Origin: Cellulomonas sp. WB94
GTDB lineage: Bacteria > Actinomycetota > Actinomycetes > Actinomycetales > Cellulomonadaceae
Length of the DNA: 64,000 nt
Assembly: GCF_003115775.1 (NCBI RefSeq)
Contig: NZ_QEES01000002.1
Coordinates: forward strand, 372,001-436,000
Direction of reading: 5' to 3'
Part shown: positions 8,806 to 16,784 of the stretch, piece after piece
Numbering within the stretch: the stretch's first letter is position 1
How the letters are laid out: every line of letters starts with the position of its first letter
The notes under the pieces: generated by a model
Told to the model about the DNA's origin: nothing
Database searches by the model: none
The model's input: only the letters and a program-made list of their open reading frames with translations
Translations under genes and position numbers: made by a program

Positions 8806-11414
8806 TGCTGCGGCTGACCCTCGCCCAGATGCGACGCAGCATCGGCCGCCTGGTGGCGGCCGGCGTGGCGATCGCCATCGGGACCGCGTTCGTCGCTGCC
8901 ACGCTTCTCGCCGGCGGCGTCATGACACGGTCCACGTACGACACGGTGACCGCGCGGTACGCGCAGGCCGACCTCGTCGTGACGCAGACCGTCGACGACA
9001 CGCAGCTCGCGGCGATCCGGGCCGTACCCGGCGTCGACGCGGCCGATCCCGTCCCTCTCGTGGGCGTCGAGCTGCACAACGGCGGGGTGCGGGTCTGGGT
9101 GCACGCGGCACCGACGACGACCGACCCCCGCCTCGACGCGCAGGTCGTGAGCGCGGGCGCCCTGCCGGCGGCGCCGGGCCAGATCGCCCTGCCGGTCGCG
9201 GTCGCGCAGCGGCTGGCCGTCGGAGTCGGCGACCACCTCGTGACGCCGCAGCCGGTCCTCGTGACCAGCCACGACCCGTCGAGCACCGCCGCACCGACCG
9301 ACACGTGGACGACGGTCGACGAGACCCTGACGGTCGTCGGGCTGCTCGACGACCCGCACCACGCCTACGCCCAGCTCGGCGGCGCCGCGGCCGTCACCGC
9401 CGCCGACGCCGCCCGCTGGGGCGGGGCCGGTTCGCTCGCCGGGCTCGACGGCCCGGTCCTGGTGGCCCTCGCACCGGGGACGGACCTGGGTGCCATGAGC
9501 ACCACGATCCGTGCGGCGGTGCCCGACGCCGAGGTCAGTACGCGCGACGAGGCCGCCAAGGCGCAGATCGCCGAGCTCAGCAGCGAGGCCGAGGTGCTGA
9601 CCGGGATCGTGCTGGGCTTCGCCGCCGTCGCGCTCGTCGTCGCGGCGCTGGTCATCGCCAACACCTTCCAGGTCCTCGTCGCCCAGCGCACCCGCACCCT
9701 CGCGCTGCTGCGCTGCGTCGGGGCCGACCGCGGCCAGCTGCGCAGGTCGGTCCTCGTCGAGGCCGCGATCCTCGGCGCTGCGGCGTCGCTGGTGGGGCTG
9801 GCCGTCGGGATCGCTCTGGCTCAGGGTGCGCTGATGGTGCTCGGGCGGATGGAGCTCGGCGTGCCGCTCCCCACGGCGGTGACCGTGACCAGCTGGGTCG
9901 TCCTCGTCCCCGTGGTCCTCGGGACCGCCGTCACCCTGCTCGCCGCGCTCGTCCCGGCCCGCGCTGCGACCCGGGTCGCGCCGATCGAGGCGCTGCGTCC
10001 GTCCGACGCACCGGCCGTCGGCGAGCGGGCCGGCCGGGCGCGACTGGTGATCGCCGCTGTGCTCTCCGTCGGCGGGCTTGCCGCCCTGCTGGCCGGGGTC
10101 CCGCTGTCGCTCGCCGGGCAGCCTCTGCTCGGGCTCGCCGTCGCCGTCCTCGGCGGGGCGGTCTCGTTCGTCGGGGTGCTCGTCGGCGCCGTGTTCTGGA
10201 TCCCGCGCGTCGTCGCGCTCGTCGGGCGGGGGCTCGCCCGGACCGGCACGAGCGCCCGGCTCGCGGCGGCCAACACGGCTCGCAACCCCCGCCGCACCGC
10301 CGCGACGAGCTCCGCGCTGCTCATCGGCGTCACGCTCGTCGCGCTGATGAGCGCGGGGGCGGCCAGCACGCGCGTGACGCTCGACAACGACCTCGACACC
10401 CACTACCCGGTCGATCTCACGCTCGAGGCCACCGCCGCGGCGGACGGATCGATCGATGCGATGCCCTCCGACGTCGCACCGACGATCGCCGACGTCGCCG
10501 GGGTCGCTCAGGTCACCGAGATGCGCGTCACGGCGGCCCGCATCAGCACCGCCGGGCACCCGGCCGACCCGGCCGGGGCGATCCACCTGCGGTCGATCTC
10601 GCCGGCCGACCTCGCGGCCGTCGTCCGCACGCCGGACCTGCCCGCGGCTCTCGACGACGACACCATCGTGATCGGCCCCGTCCTCGCGACGAGGCTCGGC
10701 GTCGGGGCCGGGGACCGCGTCGACGTCGCGGCCTACACCGGGTTCGCCGACGACAGCACGCCCTCGCCGGGCGGTCAGGTCACGACGTTGACGGTCGCCG
10801 TCGCGGGCACCGAGGGGTGGGCCGCGTTCGTCACGACGACCATCGGACGGACGGTCGCACCCGCTGCGCCGGTCGCGGAGCTGTGGGTTCGGCTCGCGGA
10901 CGTCAACGATGCGGGGTCGGTCGTCCCCCGGGTGCAGGACGCGATCAGGACGGCGGCCGTCTCCGTCGACGGACCGGCGCTCCAGCGGGCGTCGTACCAG
11001 ACCCTGATCAGCACGCTGCTCGCCGTCGTCGTGGGACTGCTCGCGGTCGCCGTGGTCATCGCCCTCGTCGGCGTCGCGAACACGCTCTCGCTGTCCGTCC
11101 TGGAACGTCGCCGCGAGTCCGCGACGCTGCGGGCGATCGGACTCTCGCGACGACAGCTGCGCTGGATGCTGGCGATCGAGGGGATGCTCATCGCCGGGAT
11201 CGGCGCCGTGCTCGGCACCTTGCTGGGGCTGCTGTACGGCTGGGTCGGCGCCGCGACGGTGCTCAGCACGGTCGGGCCGGTGACCCTCGCGGTGCCGTGG
11301 CGGGACGTGGTGATCGTGCTGGTCGTCGCCGTCGCGGCGGGGTTGGCGGCGTCGGTGGTCCCCGGTCGCGCCGCCGCGCGCACCTCGCCGGTCGCGGCGC
11401 TGACCGTGGACTGA
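8805..11414 (+). CDS. ABC transporter permease, FtsX/MacB family
   Basis: This 869-residue permease has two FtsX modules. Helix 1 (about residues 15-38) is followed by an extracytoplasmic domain of roughly 200 residues. Three helices then start near IVLGFAAVALVVAALVIANTF and are followed by two central helices (about 410-470). A second extracytoplasmic domain precedes three C-terminal helices near LLAVVVGLLAVAVVIALVGVAN. The conserved coupling segment VAQRTRTLALLRCVGADRGQL and its C-terminal repeat LERRRESATLRAIGLSRRQL should contact the ATPase. It overlaps the ATPase gene by one base and ends before a strong hairpin. Confidence 0.9.
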   Translation: MLRLTLAQMRRSIGRLVAAGVAIAIGTAFVAATLLAGGVMTRSTYDTVTARYAQADLVVTQTVDDTQLAAIRAVPGVDAADPVPLVGVELHNGGVRVWVHAAPTTTDPRLDAQVVSAGALPAAPGQIALPVAVAQRLAVGVGDHLVTPQPVLVTSHDPSSTAAPTDTWTTVDETLTVVGLLDDPHHAYAQLGGAAAVTAADAARWGGAGSLAGLDGPVLVALAPGTDLGAMSTTIRAAVPDAEVSTRDEAAKAQIAELSSEAEVLTGIVLGFAAVALVVAALVIANTFQVLVAQRTRTLALLRCVGADRGQLRRSVLVEAAILGAAASLVGLAVGIALAQGALMVLGRMELGVPLPTAVTVTSWVVLVPVVLGTAVTLLAALVPARAATRVAPIEALRPSDAPAVGERAGRARLVIAAVLSVGGLAALLAGVPLSLAGQPLLGLAVAVLGGAVSFVGVLVGAVFWIPRVVALVGRGLARTGTSARLAAANTARNPRRTAATSSALLIGVTLVALMSAGAASTRVTLDNDLDTHYPVDLTLEATAAADGSIDAMPSDVAPTIADVAGVAQVTEMRVTAARISTAGHPADPAGAIHLRSISPADLAAVVRTPDLPAALDDDTIVIGPVLATRLGVGAGDRVDVAAYTGFADDSTPSPGGQVTTLTVAVAGTEGWAAFVTTTIGRTVAPAAPVAELWVRLADVNDAGSVVPRVQDAIRTAAVSVDGPALQRASYQTLISTLLAVVVGLLAVAVVIALVGVANTLSLSVLERRRESATLRAIGLSRRQLRWMLAIEGMLIAGIGAVLGTLLGLLYGWVGAATVLSTVGPVTLAVPWRDVVIVLVVAVAAGLAASVVPGRAAARTSPVAALTVD

Positions 11415-11432
11415 CGTCGGCCGACAGGCTGG

Positions 11433-11468
11433 CCTGTGGACGCGGGCGCACGGTGCGGCGTCCACAGG
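11433..11468 (+). terminator. Hairpin terminator after FtsX permease gene
   Basis: CCTGTGGACGC (11433-11443) pairs perfectly with GCGTCCACAGG (11458-11468) around a 14-nt GC-rich loop. It begins 19 nt after the permease stop and ends before the FHA gene promoter. There is no U-tract, as is common in high-GC Actinobacteria. Confidence 0.6.
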
Positions 11469-11496
11469 TTCCGCTCCGGGTCCCGACCCGATCGTC

Positions 11497-11502
11497 CACA
11501 GT
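11497..11502 (+). promoter_or_regulatory. Possible weak -10 of FHA gene (CACAGT)
   Basis: CACAGT is followed by exactly 6 nt and the GTG at 11509. It keeps only the A2 and T6 positions of the -10 consensus, so the call rests mainly on spacing. It directly follows the hairpin. Confidence 0.3.
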
Positions 11503-11508
11503 GCCGTC

Positions 11509-12243
11509 GTGCGGATCACCCTCCTGACGCCCGAGCAGTCGGCGACGACCTCCGCGCTCGTCGCGACCGACGTCGAGGTCCGCCCGGGGGCACGCCTCGG
11601 CGACCTGCGCGCGGACCTCGCGCGGATCACCGGTCACCGTGGCTGGACGACCCCCGGCGCTCGGCTCTCGGTCGATCACGTCGCGGTCGACGACGAGCAA
11701 CCGTGCGGCCAGCCGCCGCTGCTGGCCGGCGCACGGCTCCGCATCGGGCGCGGCCCGCGGCCTGCCGACGACGACGCGATCGACGCACGCCGCCACCTCG
11801 CGGTCGTCGAGGGGCCCGACTGCGGTGCGCTGCGCGCCGTCTGCGGAGCGCTCGTGGTCGGCCGCTGGGTACCGGAGCCGCCGCTCGTCCCCCGTCGGAG
11901 CACGCTTGCGACGGCGCACGAACGTCACCTGGCCCTGCGGGACCTGTCGATGTCCGAGCGTCACGTCGAGCTGACGCTGCGACGCGGCGAGCTCGCGGTG
12001 CGCGACGTCGGCTCGACGAACGGGACGAGGCTCGTCCGGCGCAGCGTCTCTCGCAGGGCCGCCCGGAGGGTTCCCCACGGCCGGGCGGTGCACCGCCGCT
12101 GGGTTCGGGTGCGGCCCGGTGACCGCCTGCACCTCGGAGCCAGCGTCGTGGAGATCCGCGGGCCCGTGACCGAGGCGGGTCCGGCCCTCCCCCGCCGGTC
12201 CGGGCTGACGGTTCCGGCTCCGGCTTCGGCGCGACCGCTCTGA
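11509..12243 (+). CDS. FHA-domain protein, probable N-terminal part of an FHA-FtsK ATPase
   Basis: FHA domains bind phosphothreonine and serve Ser/Thr kinase signalling. In this 244-residue product the core motif is LRDLSMSERHVELTLRRG followed by VRDVGSTNGTRLV (about residues 145-180). The first 100 residues form an unrecognised ubiquitin-like or beta-rich region. In the usual EssC/EccC-like architecture an FHA region is followed in the same polypeptide by two membrane helices and FtsK modules. Here the stop falls just before the helices, which continue in the -1 frame. Either the gene has lost a base in the C5 run at 12189-12193, or expression uses frameshifting or two separate proteins. Confidence 0.75.
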   Translation: MRITLLTPEQSATTSALVATDVEVRPGARLGDLRADLARITGHRGWTTPGARLSVDHVAVDDEQPCGQPPLLAGARLRIGRGPRPADDDAIDARRHLAVVEGPDCGALRAVCGALVVGRWVPEPPLVPRRSTLATAHERHLALRDLSMSERHVELTLRRGELAVRDVGSTNGTRLVRRSVSRRAARRVPHGRAVHRRWVRVRPGDRLHLGASVVEIRGPVTEAGPALPRRSGLTVPAPASARPL

Positions 12244-12308
12244 CCTGGCTCGCCCCGGCGGCAGGCACCGTCGCGCTCGCCGCGGCGACCGGTAACCGCG
12301 TCCTGCTC

Positions 12309-15300
12309 GTGTGCATGCTGATCGCCCCGGCGATCGCGCTGGGTCAGGTCGTCGTCGAGCGCCGACGGGTCCCGAGTGGGGGCCACGCCTCGCGTCCCGA
12401 TGCACGGCGAGGTGGGGCGGCCCGCGAGCACGCCGACGTGGGGGGCCGGGCCGGGGTCGCGTCCGACGCGTCATGTCTGGAGGGTTCCATCCACCCCGCA
12501 GATCTCGCGACCGCAGCCCTTGTCAGGCTTCGGCGCGGGACCGTCCGCGCGGGTCCGGTCCCGGACCGGCCCGGGGCAGCGGCGCAGGGCGCGGCGGGTC
12601 CGGGGTCCGCCGACCGGTCGCTCGGCGCGAGTGCCGCGGGTCGCGCGGTCGCTGTCGTCGGTCCGCGGGAGCTGGCCCTCGGGATCGCGAGGGCGCTCAC
12701 GCTCGGGCTGGTCGGCCCCGCGGGCGAGACAGCGCTCGTCGTCAGGTGCGACGTCGGCGAGCACGAGTCATGGCGCTGGGCACGCTGGCTCACGCACCGC
12801 TCGGCACCGCTACCGGGTCCCGACGCCGGACGGACGGTCGTCGTGGCGGACGGCGAGGGCACCCACCCCGAGATCGCCCGGTGGTGGCACGGCGCCGGGG
12901 CGACGCATCACCTCGTCCTCGTCGCGCGTAGCGCTGGTGCTGTGCCGGCCTGGTGCGACACCGTCGTCGAGGTCGGCGCGACCGGTGTGACGCTCCGACG
13001 CGGCGCGCGGGCGTGGCCCGTCCCGCTGCGCGCGGTCGGGGCCGACTGGGCGAGCCGGCAGAGCCGTCGCACGGCGGCCATCCGGACCCTTGACCGCACC
13101 GGCGCCCCGGGCTCGGACGCCCTTCCTGACCGGGTCGCGCTCGGCGACCTCCCGGACGTCGGACCGCCCGACGAGACGCGGGTCCGAGCCGGCTGGGCCG
13201 CAACCCGACCGAGCGGCCTGCGCGCGATGCTGGGTGCCGACCAGCACGGTGCGGTGTCCGTCGATCTGGTGCGCGACGGTCCCCACGCCCTCGTGGCGGG
13301 CACGACAGGCGCGGGCAAGTCCGCACTCCTGCAGACCCTCGTGCTCTCGCTCGCGCTCGCGCACCCGCCGACGCGGCTCGCCATCGCCCTGATCGACTAC
13401 AAGGGCGGGGCGAGCTTCGGCGCGTGCGCGGACCTCCCCCACGTCGTCGGTCAGGTCACCGACCTGGACGGGGCCCTCGCCACGCGCGCCCTCGCGGGAC
13501 TGCGCGCCGAGCTGAACCGCCGCGAGCGGACCCTCGCGGCGGCGGGGGTCGCCGACCTGGCCGCGCTGTGGCTCGCCGATGACGCCGGGACGACGAGCAC
13601 CGCTCCGCCGCCGCGGCTGCTCGTCGTCGTCGACGAGTTCCGGGCGATGGCCGACGAGCACCCGGACTTCCTTCCCGGGCTCCTGCGGCTCGCCGCCCAG
13701 GGCCGCTCGCTCGGCATGCACCTCGTGCTGGCCACGCAGCGCCCGGCAGGGGCCATCGGCCCAGACCTCCGGGCGAACATCTCGCTGCGCATCGCGCTGC
13801 GCGTGACCGACGTCGCCGAGTCCGTCGACGTCCTCGACATCCCCGACGCCGCCTCGATCCTCCCGTCGACCCCCGGCCGTGCACTCGTGCGGCGCGGCAC
13901 CGCCGGACCCGAGTGGGTGCAGGTCGCGCAGGTGCTGGCACCGGGTCAACGGAACCCGGTCGACGTGGCCGCGTCGTGGACAGCCGCCGACGCCAGCTGG
14001 GTCCCCTGGGCGGGCAGCGGCACGCGCACGTCGTCCGTCCCGGGCAGGGCGCTGGACCGCACGAGCCCGACGACGGCCCCTGCCGATGACGTCCGTCGCT
14101 ACGTCGAGGCCATCCGGCGCGCTGCCCACGGCGTTCCGGCACCGACGCCGCCGTGGCTACCGGCCCTGCCCGAGCGGGTCCGTGTCGAAGAGATCGACGC
14201 ACTCCCCCTCGAACCGGGCGTCGACCCGGCGCGGACGATCCCCCTCGCGCTCGGCGACCTGCCGTCCGAGCAGCGCCGCGCCGCGGTGCGCTGGGACCCG
14301 GCCGCCGGGCACCTGCTCGTCCTCGGCGGTCCGGGTAGCGGTCGGACGACGGCGCTACGGACCGTCGCAGCGGGCGCGATCGACCTCGGGCTGCACGTCC
14401 ACCTCGTCGGGCTCGACCTCCCCACGGGCACGGCGGTGGACCTGTGCTCGTCGGACGAGGACCTCGATCGTCACGGCACGAGCCTCGGGACGATCGTGGG
14501 TACGGACGACCCGCGCCGGCTCGCGCGCCTCGTCACGCTCCTTGCCGAGGCCGACGACACCCGATCGCCGCGTCTCCTCGTCGTCGACGACCTCGAGGCC
14601 GCGCTCGACTCCCTCGCCTCGGTGGCCCGTGGCGCCGCCGGCGAGCGGCTCCTCGATCTCCTGCGCGACGGCCGTCGCCGGGGTGTCACGGTCGTGGCCG
14701 GGGCGCGCGCGTCCGCCCGAGCCCTCACGCACGCTCCGCACTTCTCCTCACGGCTCGTGCTCGGCCAGGCCGACGCGGTCGCCGACGTCCTTGTCGGGGT
14801 CCCGACGGAGCTCGCCGGCGTTCGACGCACCCCCGGCAGGGCCGTGCTCGTCGCGGGTGACGGTGCCGTCGAGTGCCAGGTCGCGCTGGTCTCCGAGACG
14901 GCGGCGGGGGCCGGGGGGCGCGGACGCCACGCCGGCAACAGGGTCGAGGTCGCGACGGAAGGCGAGCCGGTGCGGCTGCACCCCGTTCCGGTGCATGTCC
15001 CGTGGGCTGCCCTCACACCGAGCCGAGGACGTGGTGCGGCCATGGGACGGGGCGGGGACGACGCTGCGACCGTGCACCTCGACACGAGCTGCGGGGCGCT
15101 CGTCGTCGGCTCGCCGGGCTCTGGCCGGTCCAACGCTCTCGAGGTCGTCGCAGTGGGGCTCGTCCGCGCAGGCCGTCGGGTCGCGGTCGTCGCCCCCGCC
15201 GGCACGCTGCGCGACGTTCCCGGGCTGGGGTGGTCCGTCGGGCACGACGGTCTGCGGGCGCTGCTCGACGAGCTGGAGACGTGCACCGACGCCGTCGACC

Positions 15301-15641
15301 TCGTCGTCGACGACCTCGACGACCTCGACCAGGCCTGCCCGCTCGAGGTCGAGCTGCTCGCCCGGATCGTCGCTCCGGACGCGAACCGAGACGTGCGGCT
15401 CATCGCCTCCGCGCGAACCGCACGGGCCGCGACCGCGTACCGGGAGCCGTTCGCCCGCCTGCGTGCCGGTCGCCGAGGGCTCGTCCTCGACCCCCACGAG
15501 CCGGGATCGGCCGACGTCTTCGGCCGCACGCTCGAGTGGGCCCTCGACCCGGCGCGGCCGCACGCGCGCGGCCGCGGGGTGCTCCACGACGACCGACAGG
15601 TGGTCCCCGTCCAGGTCGCTGACGCCGCGAGCCGATCGTGA
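12309..15641 (+). CDS. FtsK/SpoIIIE (EccC-like) ATPase with three tandem modules
   Basis: EccC-type ATPases power type VII secretion. This 1110-residue frame carries module 1 with Walker A AGTTGAGKSAL (about residue 335) and Walker B LLVVVDEFRAMAD, then RPAGAIGPDLRANI. Module 2 has GGPGSGRTTAL and module 3 GSPGSGRSNAL, both with Arg in place of the catalytic Lys. Only module 1 looks fully active, as in EccC proteins. The first usable start (GTG 12309) falls inside a hydrophobic stretch. The same frame is open back to about 12183 and encodes WLAPAAGTVALAAA, a missing first membrane helix. That supports fusion to the upstream FHA gene. No WXG100 substrates or EccB/D genes are visible. Confidence 0.8.
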   Translation: MCMLIAPAIALGQVVVERRRVPSGGHASRPDARRGGAAREHADVGGRAGVASDASCLEGSIHPADLATAALVRLRRGTVRAGPVPDRPGAAAQGAAGPGSADRSLGASAAGRAVAVVGPRELALGIARALTLGLVGPAGETALVVRCDVGEHESWRWARWLTHRSAPLPGPDAGRTVVVADGEGTHPEIARWWHGAGATHHLVLVARSAGAVPAWCDTVVEVGATGVTLRRGARAWPVPLRAVGADWASRQSRRTAAIRTLDRTGAPGSDALPDRVALGDLPDVGPPDETRVRAGWAATRPSGLRAMLGADQHGAVSVDLVRDGPHALVAGTTGAGKSALLQTLVLSLALAHPPTRLAIALIDYKGGASFGACADLPHVVGQVTDLDGALATRALAGLRAELNRRERTLAAAGVADLAALWLADDAGTTSTAPPPRLLVVVDEFRAMADEHPDFLPGLLRLAAQGRSLGMHLVLATQRPAGAIGPDLRANISLRIALRVTDVAESVDVLDIPDAASILPSTPGRALVRRGTAGPEWVQVAQVLAPGQRNPVDVAASWTAADASWVPWAGSGTRTSSVPGRALDRTSPTTAPADDVRRYVEAIRRAAHGVPAPTPPWLPALPERVRVEEIDALPLEPGVDPARTIPLALGDLPSEQRRAAVRWDPAAGHLLVLGGPGSGRTTALRTVAAGAIDLGLHVHLVGLDLPTGTAVDLCSSDEDLDRHGTSLGTIVGTDDPRRLARLVTLLAEADDTRSPRLLVVDDLEAALDSLASVARGAAGERLLDLLRDGRRRGVTVVAGARASARALTHAPHFSSRLVLGQADAVADVLVGVPTELAGVRRTPGRAVLVAGDGAVECQVALVSETAAGAGGRGRHAGNRVEVATEGEPVRLHPVPVHVPWAALTPSRGRGAAMGRGGDDAATVHLDTSCGALVVGSPGSGRSNALEVVAVGLVRAGRRVAVVAPAGTLRDVPGLGWSVGHDGLRALLDELETCTDAVDLVVDDLDDLDQACPLEVELLARIVAPDANRDVRLIASARTARAATAYREPFARLRAGRRGLVLDPHEPGSADVFGRTLEWALDPARPHARGRGVLHDDRQVVPVQVADAASRS

Positions 15642-15648
15642 GCCGGGC

Positions 15649-16140
15649 TCAGCTCGTCGGCGAGGCAGCCCCGGTCGTCGCGGCGACCACCGACGGGAGG
15701 ACGAGTCCCACGCCGACGACGACGGCCGCCCCCAGGACGAGTCCCGCCCACCAGGTCGCCTCGACCCCGAGCCACCCGAACGCGAGCACGGCGAGCAGCA
15801 GCTGCCAGGTCAGCACCGGCGACCTCGACCACCGCCGACCCCGCCAGAGTCCGCGCGCCGAGGCGACCAGCACGGCCGCGACCCCGAGCATGAAGGCGAG
15901 CAGGAACGCCGCGGCGCCCGGGACGCTGGCCCCGCGCACGAGCTGGGCACCGAACGCAATCCCGACAGCGACCAGCAGCGTCGCCTCGAGGAGCACGAGC
16001 ACGCACACCACGACAAGCATCAGAGGCTTGGCCCCGGCGGCCCGGGCTCCGGCGGACTCCGCCCCGTCGCCCCCTCGCGCTCCCGCCGGGCGACCTGGAC
16101 GCGGCGGGCGGGCAGCGGGTTCGGGGCGGCGAGATGTCAC
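15649..16140 (-). CDS. Small integral membrane protein, unknown function
   Basis: I do not recognise this 163-residue protein. It has a Pro/Arg/Ala-rich cytoplasmic N-terminus of about 38 residues, then four hydrophobic segments (about 39-62, 70-92, 107-125, 128-150) with a basic RGLWRGRRWSRS loop between helices 2 and 3. It converges on the FtsK ATPase gene with 7 nt between stops. That closeness makes a functional tie possible, but nothing in the sequence proves it. TAGCCT lies exactly 6 nt before its GTG, so it probably has its own leaderless promoter. Confidence 0.65.
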   Translation of the reverse strand: MTSRRPEPAARPPRPGRPAGARGGDGAESAGARAAGAKPLMLVVVCVLVLLEATLLVAVGIAFGAQLVRGASVPGAAAFLLAFMLGVAAVLVASARGLWRGRRWSRSPVLTWQLLLAVLAFGWLGVEATWWAGLVLGAAVVVGVGLVLPSVVAATTGAASPTS

Positions 16141-16146
16141 GGTTCG

Positions 16147-16152
16147 AGGCTA
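16147..16152 (-). promoter_or_regulatory. -10 element of small membrane protein gene, leaderless (TAGCCT)
   Basis: Minus-strand TAGCCT, 6 nt, then the GTG at 16140. The 279 nt between this promoter and whiB1 hold no gene I can support. Confidence 0.5.
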
Positions 16153-16431
16153 CGGGAGGGAATTGGCACCGAGATGGCCCGACAGGGTACGGTGACCGCT
16201 AGATCCATGGTCTGCACACAGGTGTGATGAAGACCTCATCTTTACGCGGGCGAAACCTCGCGGTAACCCTTGTGCCCCGCCTGTTCAGGTGTGAGGCTAA
16301 GTCTCAGCAGTTGACCACCACCCTTCGTAGCGGGCCGGGTTCGCCTGTGCCTGCACAACGGCAAGGTCGCGTCCGCCCCCTGAGCCCAGCCCCTCAACGG
16401 GACGGGTTTGCCGTGTCCTGAGGAGATGTTC

Positions 16432-16680
16432 ATGGATTGGCGCCACCGCGCAGCGTGTCTCGACGAGGACCCCGAGCTGTTCTTCCCGATCGGCAACACC
16501 GGTCCGGCCCTGCTCCAGATCGAAGAGGCGAAGGCCGTCTGCCGCCGCTGCCCCGTCATGGACACGTGCCTGAAGTGGGCACTCGAGTCCGGACAGGACG
16601 CGGGCGTCTGGGGTGGCCTCTCGGAGGACGAGCGCCGCGCGCTCAAGCGTCGCACCGCGCGCCAGCGCCGGGCGAGCTGA
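16432..16680 (+). CDS. whiB1: WhiB-family Fe-S transcription factor, WhiB1 type
   Basis: WhiB proteins bind an O2- and NO-sensitive [4Fe-4S] cluster and act with the primary sigma factor. The 82-residue product starts MDWRHRAACLDEDPELFFP, closely matching the WhiB1 subclass. The four ligands are Cys9, Cys37, Cys40 and Cys46. The GVWGG turn is at residues 58-62, and the basic tail RRALKRRTARQRR would contact DNA. I chose the second ATG because the GGAG site lies 6 nt before it, whereas the ATG at 16426 directly abuts that site. It converges on pdtaS, the same neighbourhood as whiB1-pdtaS in mycobacteria. Confidence 0.92.
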   Translation: MDWRHRAACLDEDPELFFPIGNTGPALLQIEEAKAVCRRCPVMDTCLKWALESGQDAGVWGGLSEDERRALKRRTARQRRAS

Positions 16681-16709
16681 CCTGCTAGTTCCCGCACCAC
16701 TCTTCCGAG

Positions 16710-16740
16710 GCCGCCGGCCGCTCACCTGAGCGCCGGCGGC
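16710..16740. terminator. Bidirectional terminator between whiB1 and pdtaS
   Basis: GCCGCCGG (16710-16717) pairs with CCGGCGGC (16733-16740), and inside it CGCTC (16719-16723) pairs with GAGCG (16728-16732) around an ACCT loop with one bulged C. It lies between convergent genes, so it can serve both. TTCGTCGT follows on the plus strand. Confidence 0.7.
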
Positions 16741-16784
16741 TTCGTCGTGCCGGGGGCTTCGTCGCGCGGACGAGCCCCGCAGGG

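Noticed and set aside
15641-15670. CTCAGCTCGTCGG at the FtsK/small-membrane-gene junction as a single copy of the array unit
   Set aside because: It resembles array C units, but a single short match in such GC-rich DNA can arise by chance.
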